Assembly: GCF_015686695.1 (NCBI RefSeq)
Contig: NZ_JADPMR010000001.1
Location: 992,001 to 1,056,000, forward strand
DNA from: Vibrio nitrifigilis
GTDB taxonomy: Bacteria > Pseudomonadota > Gammaproteobacteria > Enterobacterales > Vibrionaceae
DNA length: 64,000 nucleotides
Reading direction: 5' to 3'
The notes under the pieces were generated by a model that had not been told where the DNA came from, ran no database searches, and saw only the letters and a list, made by a program, of their open reading frames with translations. A program made the translations under genes and the position numbers. This document shows, one piece after another, positions 50,716-58,652 of the stretch (position 1 is its first letter; every line of letters starts with the position of its first letter).

Positions 50716-51078
50716 CTAGATAGCAATAAGTTTTTCAATTAGTTTGTTCACTAATTTCTGAATCACTTTTATCTGATCTGGATGAGCATCATCGATGTGA
50801 ATACCACACGTCACACACACGACTGCGTTAAGGTGTGAGGCCAACCGCAGCGCGATAGAATGCGCAAGTAAATCTTCTTTATGTCCCATCACTGTGAGAA
50901 CAGAGACAGAAGCACTTGTTTGAGTTGAATCTTGTAAGCTCGGTCTTGGTTGTGCCATCGCCACCGCACCAATATGAGGGCATTCACCCCCATAAATAAC
51001 TACACAATAATCAGGGCCAGCCTCGATAAGTTGTAAAGTGACGGTAATGTCAGTCAGCGTTTCAGTGAGGGTGATCAT
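50716..51078 (-). CDS. lpdD: Gallate decarboxylase small D subunit (LpdD-like)
   Basis: A 120-residue cytoplasmic protein lying between the UbiX-type and UbiD-type genes. The segments YCVVIYGGECPHIGAVAMA and VCVTCGIHIDDA fit the D-subunit family (LpdD, relatives of VdcD/ShdD) that accompanies hydroxyarylic acid decarboxylases and is needed for activity. It overlaps lpdB by four bases (ATGA) and ends 31 bp before lpdC. Confidence 0.82.
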   Translation of the reverse strand: MITLTETLTDITVTLQLIEAGPDYCVVIYGGECPHIGAVAMAQPRPSLQDSTQTSASVSVLTVMGHKEDLLAHSIALRLASHLNAVVCVTCGIHIDDAHPDQIKVIQKLVNKLIEKLIAI

Positions 51079-51647
51079 TTGTCTTCACACCAGCGTTTGT
51101 AGTGAGTCGCTTCAATATCGAACTCATGTAAAATCTTGCCGACGATATGGGTTTCCATATCTTCAATCGTTTCAGGATGGTTATAGTAAGTGAGCATTGG
51201 TGGCATGATGATTGCGCCATATTCGGTCGCAGTCAGCATATTCTTGAGGTGCAATCGGCTGAGAGGCGTTTCGCGAGTCACGAGCACTAATTTACGGCGC
51301 TCTTTGATATTCACATCAGCCGCACGAAGCAATAAGTTATCAGAATAACCGTGAGCGATTCCTGCGAGGGTTTTCATGCTACATGGCACAACAATCATAC
51401 CGTCGACACGGAAGGTACCGCTAGCAATGCTCGCACCGATATTCTCATTGTCGTGTAGGACATCGGCTAGGCAGTGTAGCTCGAGAAGGTCATAGTCGGT
51501 TTCCATTTCAATGGTTCGTTCAGTACCACCAGATACTACGAGGTGTGTTTCTATTTCAGAATGATTTCTTAATTCTTTCAGTAATTTGAACGCAAGTGGG
51601 ACACCACTGGCTCCACTCACTCCAACAACGATTCTGCGTGTAGTCAT
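51075..51647 (-). CDS. lpdB: UbiX/Pad1-type flavin prenyltransferase (LpdB-like)
   Basis: Makes prenylated FMN, the cofactor required by the UbiD-type LpdC. The Rossmann-like start VVGVSGASGVPLAFKLLKEL, the central PCSMKTLAGIAHG and the C-terminal VTRETPLSRLHLKNML are the family hallmarks. The length is 190 residues. It is first in the operon and reads divergently from the LysR gene with a 66-bp gap. The genome probably has a separate ubiX for ubiquinone synthesis, not seen here. Confidence 0.9.
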   Translation of the reverse strand: MTTRRIVVGVSGASGVPLAFKLLKELRNHSEIETHLVVSGGTERTIEMETDYDLLELHCLADVLHDNENIGASIASGTFRVDGMIVVPCSMKTLAGIAHGYSDNLLLRAADVNIKERRKLVLVTRETPLSRLHLKNMLTATEYGAIIMPPMLTYYNHPETIEDMETHIVGKILHEFDIEATHYKRWCEDK

Positions 51648-51678
51648 GTATTTCCCCTTTAATTACTAAGGTTTCTAG

Positions 51679-51706
51679 TATAGAGATTGTTGTGATCATG
51701 GCTATA
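51679..51706. promoter_or_regulatory. Candidate LysR operator in the lpdB-lysR gap
   Basis: TATAG and CTATA arms, 18 bases apart, sit in the 66-bp divergent gap. LysR regulators commonly bind inverted repeats between themselves and their target. The arms are short, so this is tentative. Confidence 0.35.
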
Positions 51707-51713
51707 ACGTAAT

Positions 51714-52610
51714 ATGAATTTGTTAGTGCCATTAAATGCATTGTTAGAATATCGCAGCGTGACAGCCGCAGCTGACCATCTCGGTATTGCTCAGCCAACC
51801 ATGAGTAAGCACTTGGCTCAACTTCGTAAGATATTGAATGATAAACTGTTGGTGCGTGTAGGAAGTCATATGCAGTTAACCCCAACTGCGCACAATATCC
51901 AAGCGACCTTGAGTGGCGTTCTTTCTGGATTAAACGATATATTTGCTGCCAGTTATGACCCTTTGAAAGACAAGCGTGAGTTTATTATTGCTTGTCCTGA
52001 TTATGTTAGCGTGTACATCATGCCAGACGTTATCAAACCCTATTTACACGATGAATCGCAGCTCTCTTTTCACATTATCAACTGGGATGTTCAGGCACGT
52101 AGTTTACTGCTGGAAGGATTGATCGATTTTGTGATCACCATTGATGAAGATTTTGCACCGAACTTTATCCGTAAGGTCATTGATAAAGACGATTGGGTTA
52201 TGGTGATGAGTGAAAAACACCCGCTAGCGAATAAAGAAACCATCACTATGGAAGAGTTTTTGGCTCAGCCTCACGCTCAAACCATTACTGGAGGGGGGAG
52301 TTCTAAACAGATCGATCGGTATTTAAAAAATCATCAGCTTAAGCGTAACGTTCGATTGATTACCCAAGGGTACATTCAGATGTATGTAGCCATTCGTGAT
52401 AGTGAATTAATTTCAGTTGTCCCTAAACATCAGGCGGCCAATATGGCAAAAGATTTTGGACTGACATACCGCTCACTCCCTTTCGATGTTGCACAGTCAC
52501 AGCATTCCGTGTACTGGCATGAAAAATTTAATAACGACAGCTCTCACCAATGGTTTCGCGATCATATTATTAATGAAATCGTCAATCACCCGTGTCATCG
52601 AGTGGATTAA
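51714..52610 (+). CDS. LysR-family regulator divergent from the lpd operon
   Basis: 298 residues. The N-terminal winged helix-turn-helix is visible as RSVTAAADHLGIAQPTMSKH and LLVRVGSHMQLTPTA, and a periplasmic-binding-like effector domain follows from about 95. The divergent position next to lpdB makes it the likely aromatic-acid sensor for lpdBDC, similar in logic to TanR of L. plantarum; this is inferred. It converges on the tannase gene with a shared hairpin between them. Confidence 0.88.
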   Translation: MNLLVPLNALLEYRSVTAAADHLGIAQPTMSKHLAQLRKILNDKLLVRVGSHMQLTPTAHNIQATLSGVLSGLNDIFAASYDPLKDKREFIIACPDYVSVYIMPDVIKPYLHDESQLSFHIINWDVQARSLLLEGLIDFVITIDEDFAPNFIRKVIDKDDWVMVMSEKHPLANKETITMEEFLAQPHAQTITGGGSSKQIDRYLKNHQLKRNVRLITQGYIQMYVAIRDSELISVVPKHQAANMAKDFGLTYRSLPFDVAQSQHSVYWHEKFNNDSSHQWFRDHIINEIVNHPCHRVD

Positions 52611-52638
52611 AAAGGATAGGGCCAATAGCCCTATCCAG
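52611..52638 (-). terminator. Terminator of the tannase gene
   Basis: GGATAGGGC / GCCCTATCC stem with a CAATA loop. The five A to its left give a U-tract on the leftward transcript. Confidence 0.88.
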
Positions 52639-52649
52639 ACACATAATGT

Positions 52650-54428
52650 TTACTCAATGATTTCTTTTCGGGTTGTACATTGCAGCTGATTATTGACCGG
52701 TTGACAGTTTAACTGTTTGTTAGTGTCATAATATTCTGCACCTGCCCAAGAATAAGTAGCCGGTCCTTCAGTCCCCATCGCTTTATGGAAATTGACGGCT
52801 TGATTTACATCGCCACTCCCGTTATATACCGCGACATAAGGGAATGGGTAAACTGGGCGAGTACGTAGCACTTTGCCCTGTTTAGCATGTCCAGGTTTGC
52901 CTTTACGTTGCGCTTTTTTCTTTGCGAGTTTTTCAGGCGCGCCTGCACCATCCCATTTCGGTTTTGATGTTTGAGTGGTTAAGATGCCATCAGGCTTCTG
53001 ACCTTGTTCTACCCATTTAGTTAGTGGCGTCAACAAATCAAACGAACTTGGACCATCCCCACCAAAGCAGTGGTGCATACCAGGAATCAAATAGAAGTTC
53101 ATAAACTCGCTTTGTTCTTTTGCTCCCATGTAATTCTTCACAGCTTCGTAGTAAGCAATACTATTGATCGGTGAAATGTGCTGATCAGACCAACCATGCC
53201 ATAAGATTAATTTACCGCCATAGGCTTTGAACGCTTTTAAATCAGGATCCACGGCGCTATACATGCCGTATAGAGGACGCAATTTATCAAAGGTTGCGAG
53301 ATTAAATTTTAAATCGCTTAAACTGAAGTGCTGCGGATTGTGTTCAAATAGCACTTTTTGTAACGCACTTTCAGCAATCATGGTGCTGAAAATTTGGCTA
53401 GAATTTTTGCGCGGAACAAATACCCCTGGCCATGCTAACTCAGAGCCAGGAAGTGGGGCTCCTAAGGTAAGTGCTATTCCTGTTTTGGGATCATGAGGGC
53501 CCGCATAGATGCGCTTCAATGCTGTGATTTGATCCTGAGTTAGACACTGTTCGGTCTGGCCCTTTTTACACGACAGAACTTGAGGATTAAAGTGACATTG
53601 GCGTGGGTCGCTCAACAAGCCATCTTTAAGGCCGTCTAATGCGTCGCATTGATCAAGCACTGCTTGATGGATAAGAGGCACGTCATCGGCAGTAATTAGC
53701 GGTTGACCATCTTTACCTGTATTCACAGTGGCTAACCAACCGTGATGCATGGAGTTTTGTACCGAAAAGTTCATTGCAGGTGCTCCCGCAATAATCCCGT
53801 TAAAATCTTTAGGGAAGCGTTGGGCTTCCATCAAGGCTTCTCGCCCGCCATCTGAACACCCGTTAAAATAGGAGTACCGGGCATTTTGGCCGTAATAGTG
53901 ACGGATTAATGTCTTGGCGGCCAACGACGTGATGTGCACTGAACGATAGGCAAAATCAATTCGTTTTTGAGCGTTATCGCCAAAATCACTACTTGGACCA
54001 TCATGTCCCATATCTGTCGCGGCTAACACCATATTTGAACCGAGTACCAGTGGGCATTGGTCTGCTGCACCGACACGTAAGTCGACACGGCCACATAAGC
54101 CACCACAACCTAACTGCATATAGCGTTGGCTCCAGCCTTGCTTAGGAAGTTGTACTGTAAAACTGATGGTCGGAGCCAGTGTCCCTTTCACCTGACAGAC
54201 CACGTGTCCTTGTTGATCTTTGGTCTCTTTTGCACTGAGCACTTGACTGCCTTTGCCCCCTAAAGCGACCAGGTCAACTTGGCTCAGTGAAGCGCAATCG
54301 GCGACAGGAGACACTTCCGTTAAGGTGTCCGTTGTGGTGGCGTGATTTTGTGTCGCCTTGTGCTGGTGACTGCACCCCACTAACACCATGAGCGCAATAG
54401 CAGCGCTGAGCAATATTTTTATTTTCAT
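52650..54428 (-). CDS. Tannase/feruloyl esterase family lipoprotein
   Basis: Expected to hydrolyse gallate or hydroxycinnamate esters in the periplasm or at the cell surface. A lipoprotein signal peptide ends at LVGC (Cys19). The CS-D-HC motif of the tannase family is complete: Cys191-Ser192 (NGCSDGGREA), Asp415 (HGWSDQHISP) and His453-Cys454 (GMHHCFGG). Many paired cysteines and a calcium-loop-like stretch (CDALDGLKDGLL) are also present. A Lys/Ala-rich insert lies at about 510-535. The length is 592 residues. Whether it is a tannase or a feruloyl esterase cannot be told from motifs, but the adjacent gallate-decarboxylase-like genes favour tannase. Confidence 0.87.
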   Translation of the reverse strand: MKIKILLSAAIALMVLVGCSHQHKATQNHATTTDTLTEVSPVADCASLSQVDLVALGGKGSQVLSAKETKDQQGHVVCQVKGTLAPTISFTVQLPKQGWSQRYMQLGCGGLCGRVDLRVGAADQCPLVLGSNMVLAATDMGHDGPSSDFGDNAQKRIDFAYRSVHITSLAAKTLIRHYYGQNARYSYFNGCSDGGREALMEAQRFPKDFNGIIAGAPAMNFSVQNSMHHGWLATVNTGKDGQPLITADDVPLIHQAVLDQCDALDGLKDGLLSDPRQCHFNPQVLSCKKGQTEQCLTQDQITALKRIYAGPHDPKTGIALTLGAPLPGSELAWPGVFVPRKNSSQIFSTMIAESALQKVLFEHNPQHFSLSDLKFNLATFDKLRPLYGMYSAVDPDLKAFKAYGGKLILWHGWSDQHISPINSIAYYEAVKNYMGAKEQSEFMNFYLIPGMHHCFGGDGPSSFDLLTPLTKWVEQGQKPDGILTTQTSKPKWDGAGAPEKLAKKKAQRKGKPGHAKQGKVLRTRPVYPFPYVAVYNGSGDVNQAVNFHKAMGTEGPATYSWAGAEYYDTNKQLNCQPVNNQLQCTTRKEIIE

Positions 54429-54469
54429 TAATCACCTCAATCGATTATTGAACATATCTAATAGTGAAA

Positions 54470-54500
54470 AGTGTAAAGGTTAGAGTTACTCTAAGGTAAA
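54470..54500 (-). promoter_or_regulatory. MerR-type promoter/operator of the tannase gene
   Basis: On the reverse strand, -35 TTTACC (54500-54495) and -10 TACACT (54475-54470) are separated by 19 bp. The palindrome ACCTTAGAGTAACTCTAACCT starts inside the -35. The overlong spacer holding a dyad is the signature of MerR-family activation. The adjacent divergent MerR gene is the obvious regulator. Confidence 0.78.
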
Positions 54501-54533
54501 GAGCTATTTTGCAAATTAGTGAGGTTGTCACAC

Positions 54534-55337
54534 TTGGGTATCAGACTGTTTTCTATTCAAGAATTTTCTCGAATAACGGATATTTCACCTCATACACTGC
54601 GTTTCTTTGACAAAATTAATTTGTTAACGCCTTTGCGCCAGCCCAATGGGTATCGGCAATATACAGTGAAACAAATTGCTCAGGCTGAAGTGATTACGCT
54701 GTTACAAAAGGCAAAAATGTCAAATACGACGATTGCCTCGTTACTACAAGGCGGCATGACCAAAGATATGATCGCACAATTCAAAGAGAGTCATCTCGCT
54801 TTGAGAGAGGAAATGCGTCAGTTGGAAATAGCGCATAATCAGCTTGGCGAGGCTATCCATCGCCTCGAAGAGATGGCCTTTGTCAAAGATAATCTTAATC
54901 AGCCATTTTGTGTATATCGGGATGCCACGACGCTTGGTTATGTAGAGAGTGGAACGGAACCAACTCATATAGTGGATTTGTTTGCCACAATTCACCGCAT
55001 TATTGGTGAACCTTCATGGGCGTATTTAAAAACTCACGGTGTGATCACCGCCAGTAGTGCCGTTAATGGCAACGCCTACCCATTGTTAGCGATGTATGTT
55101 GATGATGCTCGCTTGATGAAGCACCGTACCATGATGATGCCTGCTGGGCGGTATTGGTCGGTATACAGTGCGGGAAGCATGGAGAACAACCCGGCGGTAG
55201 GGGAATTAATTCAATTAGTGCATCAGTCTGGTCATTCGATCCCAGAAACAATTTACATCCAGCAAGTGAGTGGGCCGATGATGGAACAGAATAAACAAAA
55301 ATTCATTGTGCAAATTTTGCTTCATATCGGTAAATAA
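54534..55337 (+). CDS. MerR-family regulator with GyrI-like effector domain
   Basis: The N-terminal MerR winged helix (FSIQEFSRITDISPHTLRFF and GYRQYTVKQI) is followed by a coiled-coil dimerisation helix (about 75-115). A C-terminal BmrR/GyrI-like ligand pocket (MMMPAGRYWSVYSAG) suggests binding of a small, possibly aromatic, compound. I chose TTG 54534, which is nine bases after GAGG; GTG 54519 and TTG 54525 are alternatives in the same frame. It is divergent from the tannase gene across its own probable operator. Confidence 0.82.
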   Translation: MGIRLFSIQEFSRITDISPHTLRFFDKINLLTPLRQPNGYRQYTVKQIAQAEVITLLQKAKMSNTTIASLLQGGMTKDMIAQFKESHLALREEMRQLEIAHNQLGEAIHRLEEMAFVKDNLNQPFCVYRDATTLGYVESGTEPTHIVDLFATIHRIIGEPSWAYLKTHGVITASSAVNGNAYPLLAMYVDDARLMKHRTMMMPAGRYWSVYSAGSMENNPAVGELIQLVHQSGHSIPETIYIQQVSGPMMEQNKQKFIVQILLHIGK

Positions 55338-55412
55338 TTCATATAAATCATATTAATAGTGAATTTATAACCCCATTCTCTTTTTTTGATTTTGCTTAGT
55401 CACTGCATTTTT

Positions 55413-55476
55413 TGGTTCATTAGGTTGACTGGTCCATAAATAGGTTCTAATATGAACCACATGATCAAATGAACCA
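55413..55476. promoter_or_regulatory. TGGTTCA/TGAACCA operator array before the recombinase-like gene
   Basis: The perfect palindrome GGTTCTAATATGAACC (55443-55458) is flanked by a TGGTTCA half-site at 55413-55419 and an inverted TGAACCA at 55470-55476, directly before the ribosome-binding site. The four half-sites in about 64 bp look like an operator for autoregulation. Confidence 0.6.
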
Positions 55477-55491
55477 AAAAAGGAAGAAACT

Positions 55492-56304
55492 ATGAGTCAT
55501 TGTTATGGTTACATTCGTGTATCACCAAAAATTAAAGATATTGATTCTCGTATCGAAGCATTGAAAACCCAGTATCAAGACATTGAATTATTTGTAGAGA
55601 CTGGCATAAAAGGGGGCGTTCCTCTCAGTGAGCGACCTAAGTTCCAAGAGCTTGATGCCAAATTAGAAAACGGTGATGAGCTTGTTGTTTGGTGGATTGA
55701 TGAATTAGGTAAAGAGTTTTCACATTGCCTAAACAATATCAAGACGCTGATTGATAAAGGCATTACGATCAAATCGAATGTGGAATCACTAGAATTTAAG
55801 CTAAACGATAACATCAGTGATGCGTTGATTAAAATGCTAAAAGGTTATGCTGAATCTGAAAAACATCGCCGCTTGTTTGCTGCAGAACTCGGTCGTCGCG
55901 CTCTAAAACAAGAGCCGGGTCACTGGAAGGAAAAGTTCCGTGGTCGCCAGAAAAACGAAGGTCAGCATCAAGAAATCGCTCAAGCCTTGTTTGAAGGTAA
56001 AACGTTGCAAGCCGTCGCTGATGAAACTGGTGCAAGTTTATCTACAGTTAAACGTGTTAAAGCGAAAATTAAGCAGCAAGATGAATTAGGCACTTTGCGC
56101 GGTCGTGGGCATGGTGGCAGAGGTCATGGTGGTAAAGGCCACGGTGGTAGAGGTCATGGTAGTCGAGGTGATGGTAGTCGCGATCACGGTAAAGGCATGG
56201 GACACGAAAAAGGTCGAGGCCACAAAATGTACGGTGAAGGGAAAGGTCGCCGTCGTGGTCAGGGCAAGATTGTTCCAGAAACTGAGAGTACAGAAAGCGA
56301 ATAA
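55492..56304 (+). CDS. Serine-recombinase-like protein with altered active site and Gly/His/Arg tail
   Basis: 270 residues. The resolvase-type N-terminal domain keeps Arg9 and Ser11 (YGYIRVSP) and Arg48 (SERPKFQEL). The usual DRLGR motif reads DELGK (residues 70-74), replacing both catalytic arginines. A resolvase-type helix-turn-helix (KTLQAVADETGASLSTVKRV) follows at about 170-189. The tail from about 203 is rich in Gly, His, Arg and Lys (RGHGGRGHGGKGHGG). No transposon ends or att-like repeats flank it. It may be a DNA-binding regulator derived from a recombinase. AGGAAG precedes ATG. Confidence 0.75.
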   Translation: MSHCYGYIRVSPKIKDIDSRIEALKTQYQDIELFVETGIKGGVPLSERPKFQELDAKLENGDELVVWWIDELGKEFSHCLNNIKTLIDKGITIKSNVESLEFKLNDNISDALIKMLKGYAESEKHRRLFAAELGRRALKQEPGHWKEKFRGRQKNEGQHQEIAQALFEGKTLQAVADETGASLSTVKRVKAKIKQQDELGTLRGRGHGGRGHGGKGHGGRGHGSRGDGSRDHGKGMGHEKGRGHKMYGEGKGRRRGQGKIVPETESTESE

Positions 56305-56371
56305 GTCTTACATAGCCTTGAATAGGCATCGCTGAAAATGAAAGTGTCGGTTCTGCGGAGGGTGAAGAATT

Positions 56372-56399
56372 GACACTTACCTTTTAGAGAGTAAGTGTC
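56372..56399. terminator. Hairpin between the recombinase-like gene and cobO
   Basis: GACACTTAC / GTAAGTGTC stem with a 10-base loop between convergent genes. The T-tracts are weak. Confidence 0.55.
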
Positions 56400-56406
56400 T
56401 AATTAA

Positions 56407-57012
56407 TTACCAATCGACGCCTTGCAAGGCTTTTACACCGGACTCAAAAGCATGCTTGATATTTTTCACTTCGGAAACAGTATCGGCAATCTCTATCAAT
56501 TGGCGGTGTGCGGCTCGGCCTGTAATGATGACCGATTGCATTGCTGGGCGATGGGTTAACGCTTCAATGACTTCATCTAAATCGATATAACCGTAATTCA
56601 CCATGTAAGTGAGTTCATCAAATAGTACGACATCGAGCGTCTCATCTTTTAGCATACGCTGACACTCTTGCCATACCACCTGAGCCGCTGCGGTATCCGT
56701 TTCTTTATTTTGAGTTTCCCAAGTAAAACCAGTGGCCATGACTTGGAACTCAACCCCTAGTTTTTCTAGTAGGTTACGCTCACCATTATCCCATGTTCCT
56801 TTGATAAACTGTGCAACAGCACATCGTTTACCGTGCCCTAACGCACGAGCGACGGTACCGAATCCTGAAGTCGATTTCCCTTTTCCATTACCCGTGATAA
56901 TCAGCAGTAATCCTTTGACTTCTTGAGCTGAGGCGATTTTTGCATCTACTTTATCTTTTACTTTTTGTTGTCGAGCTTTGTGGCGCTCTTGTTTTGTCTT
57001 GTCCTCAGACAT
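56407..57012 (-). CDS. cobO: Cob(I)yrinic acid a,c-diamide adenosyltransferase
   Basis: Transfers the adenosyl group of ATP to cob(I)alamin or cobinamide (BtuR/CobA/CobO family). The P-loop GNGKGKST starts the core, and VALGHGKR-like, FIKGTWDNGER and LFDELTYMVNYGY segments are typical. The N-terminus (about 1-30) is rich in Lys, Gln and Asp. The length is 201 residues. No other cobalamin synthesis genes are nearby, so it probably serves salvage. Confidence 0.95.
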   Translation of the reverse strand: MSEDKTKQERHKARQQKVKDKVDAKIASAQEVKGLLLIITGNGKGKSTSGFGTVARALGHGKRCAVAQFIKGTWDNGERNLLEKLGVEFQVMATGFTWETQNKETDTAAAQVVWQECQRMLKDETLDVVLFDELTYMVNYGYIDLDEVIEALTHRPAMQSVIITGRAAHRQLIEIADTVSEVKNIKHAFESGVKALQGVDW

Positions 57013-57390
57013 AATCCATCCTCATCGTTCGTATTTAAGAATAATAACCCAATATGGTCACTACAAAAAACCATGAAGAACCAAAGGGCAACTGCTCAGT
57101 ATTGATGAACAGATCATTGTTCATAATTAACCGTTTACTGTTCTGTAAGTTGATGAATTGTATTCTTTTTTTGTTATCGTATTTGATAGGTTTATAGCAA
57201 GATCTGTGTGATATTTAGCCGCGCTATGGAATTAGTTGGAACCCAATTCATTCTTTTTAAATAACAATTTTATTTTCTTGTAAGAAAGTATTACTCAACT
57301 AAATACACATAAACTAAGTGCTTATTTGTGTGTATGGGTGTGACTAAGGGAAACCTTAACACGAATTGTGTGATACACGGGAGACGTTCA
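57013..57390. promoter_or_regulatory. cobO/pectate lyase divergent upstream region
   Basis: 378 bp, AT-rich, with no gene. A TGTGATATTTAGCC half-match to the CRP site lies near 57207. I did not find a clear KdgR-type operator. Confidence 0.35.
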
Positions 57391-58536
57391 ATGAATGTCC
57401 AAGCGTTAAAAAAGAGCGCTGTTGCGTTGTGTTTTCTTTCCAGTTTATCTTTGGGAGTAGCGCAAGCAGCGGATACAGGTGGCTATGCCACTACAACGGG
57501 TGGTGATAGCTATACGTCTACAACAGTAACGACACTAGCAGAACTTAAAGCCGCGATTGCTAATGGTTCTCACCACATTATAGTTAAAGGTACGATTTAT
57601 GGCGGTAGTTCTCTAACTACCCTTACCTTTGCCACAACTGACTGGAACAACACCACGATTGAAGGCGCTTCAGGTGGTAATGCTGCTCTAGAAAACATCC
57701 AACTGAAGTTTGATGGGGAGCAACTGAGTACCGGTACCAATATTGAAAATATCAAAATTTCCAACCTTTCTTTCTACGGCAATATCTCTGATTTACAAAA
57801 TCTACCAACACAGATTTATGGTACTGATGACAACGTTGGGATTAACTACGAAGGCGTTTCATTGCGCCGTATTACCAACGCCTACATTACGCATTGTAAC
57901 TTCTTTGATACCAGTGATGATTTAATGAGTGTGACGCTTTCATCTGACGATGTCACTATTTCCTATAATCATTTCTATTTTACGGACGATTGGGCAAATA
58001 TGAGTCCTGACCCTCTCTGGAATTGGGTGGGATCGTATACGGATTTAGCTGGTGAGCGTCTGGCGATGGTTATCGGTGCAAATTATTCTGACTCTTATGT
58101 AGCAACTGGATATTTACATGTGACGGTCCATCATAACTGGTTTGGACCTAATATGCGTGGACGTCCTTTGTATCGTGGATGGGTTCATCAATATAGTAAT
58201 TTATTTGATAACCATCCGGCGTTAACTGGCACGGTCACGGCTGAAGATGGTAATGAGTACACGCAGAAACAATACGAGGCCGATCAGATTGTAAGTGGTG
58301 GCGTGCTGTATTCTGAATCGAATTATTTCTATTACACCAATAATACTAATACGATCTCAGAGGACTCCAGCGGTTATGACTATAAGTTCTACGAGAAGAA
58401 CAATACGTACAGTAACACGACGGGTACCTCAAGTACTGGGGACAGTTTCTCTTCCTTCCCTGGTGATTACAGTTATACGGTGACGTCTGCGAGCAATGTA
58501 CCGAGTGTGGTTGAAGCGAGTGCCGGGCCACAATAA
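57391..58536 (+). CDS. Secreted pectate lyase-like polysaccharide lyase (PL1 type)
   Basis: Probably cleaves polygalacturonate by beta-elimination outside the cell. The signal peptide ends near AQA-AD (about residue 26) after a hydrophobic stretch. The parallel beta-helix features are ITHCNFFDTSDD and VTISYNHFYF (calcium-site aspartates). HHNWFGPNMRGRPLYR carries the conserved RGRP arginine. I chose ATG 57391, behind GGGAG; the open frame reaches 57328. The length is 381 residues. Substrate assignment rests on fold motifs, so an alginate- or pectin-related sugar other than polygalacturonate remains possible. Confidence 0.82.
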   Translation: MNVQALKKSAVALCFLSSLSLGVAQAADTGGYATTTGGDSYTSTTVTTLAELKAAIANGSHHIIVKGTIYGGSSLTTLTFATTDWNNTTIEGASGGNAALENIQLKFDGEQLSTGTNIENIKISNLSFYGNISDLQNLPTQIYGTDDNVGINYEGVSLRRITNAYITHCNFFDTSDDLMSVTLSSDDVTISYNHFYFTDDWANMSPDPLWNWVGSYTDLAGERLAMVIGANYSDSYVATGYLHVTVHHNWFGPNMRGRPLYRGWVHQYSNLFDNHPALTGTVTAEDGNEYTQKQYEADQIVSGGVLYSESNYFYYTNNTNTISEDSSGYDYKFYEKNNTYSNTTGTSSTGDSFSSFPGDYSYTVTSASNVPSVVEASAGPQ

Positions 58537-58652
58537 TAGAACGTAATCAAGAACACTTTTCCTTTATTGGTAGAGACTGCTATTTTGATTACGCTGCATA
58601 AGCAGTCACTTTCGGTAATGGGAAAGTGTTTACGTGTGATGAGGAGTCGTTA

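Noticed and set aside
49182..51647. Ubiquinone ubiD/ubiX pair
   Set aside because: The small D subunit, the operon layout and the close resemblance of the large subunit to LpdC favour hydroxyarylic acid decarboxylation instead.
55492..56304. Active serine integrase or transposon resolvase within a mobile element
   Set aside because: The DRLGR motif is replaced by DELGK, and no terminal repeats, target duplications or cargo genes are visible.
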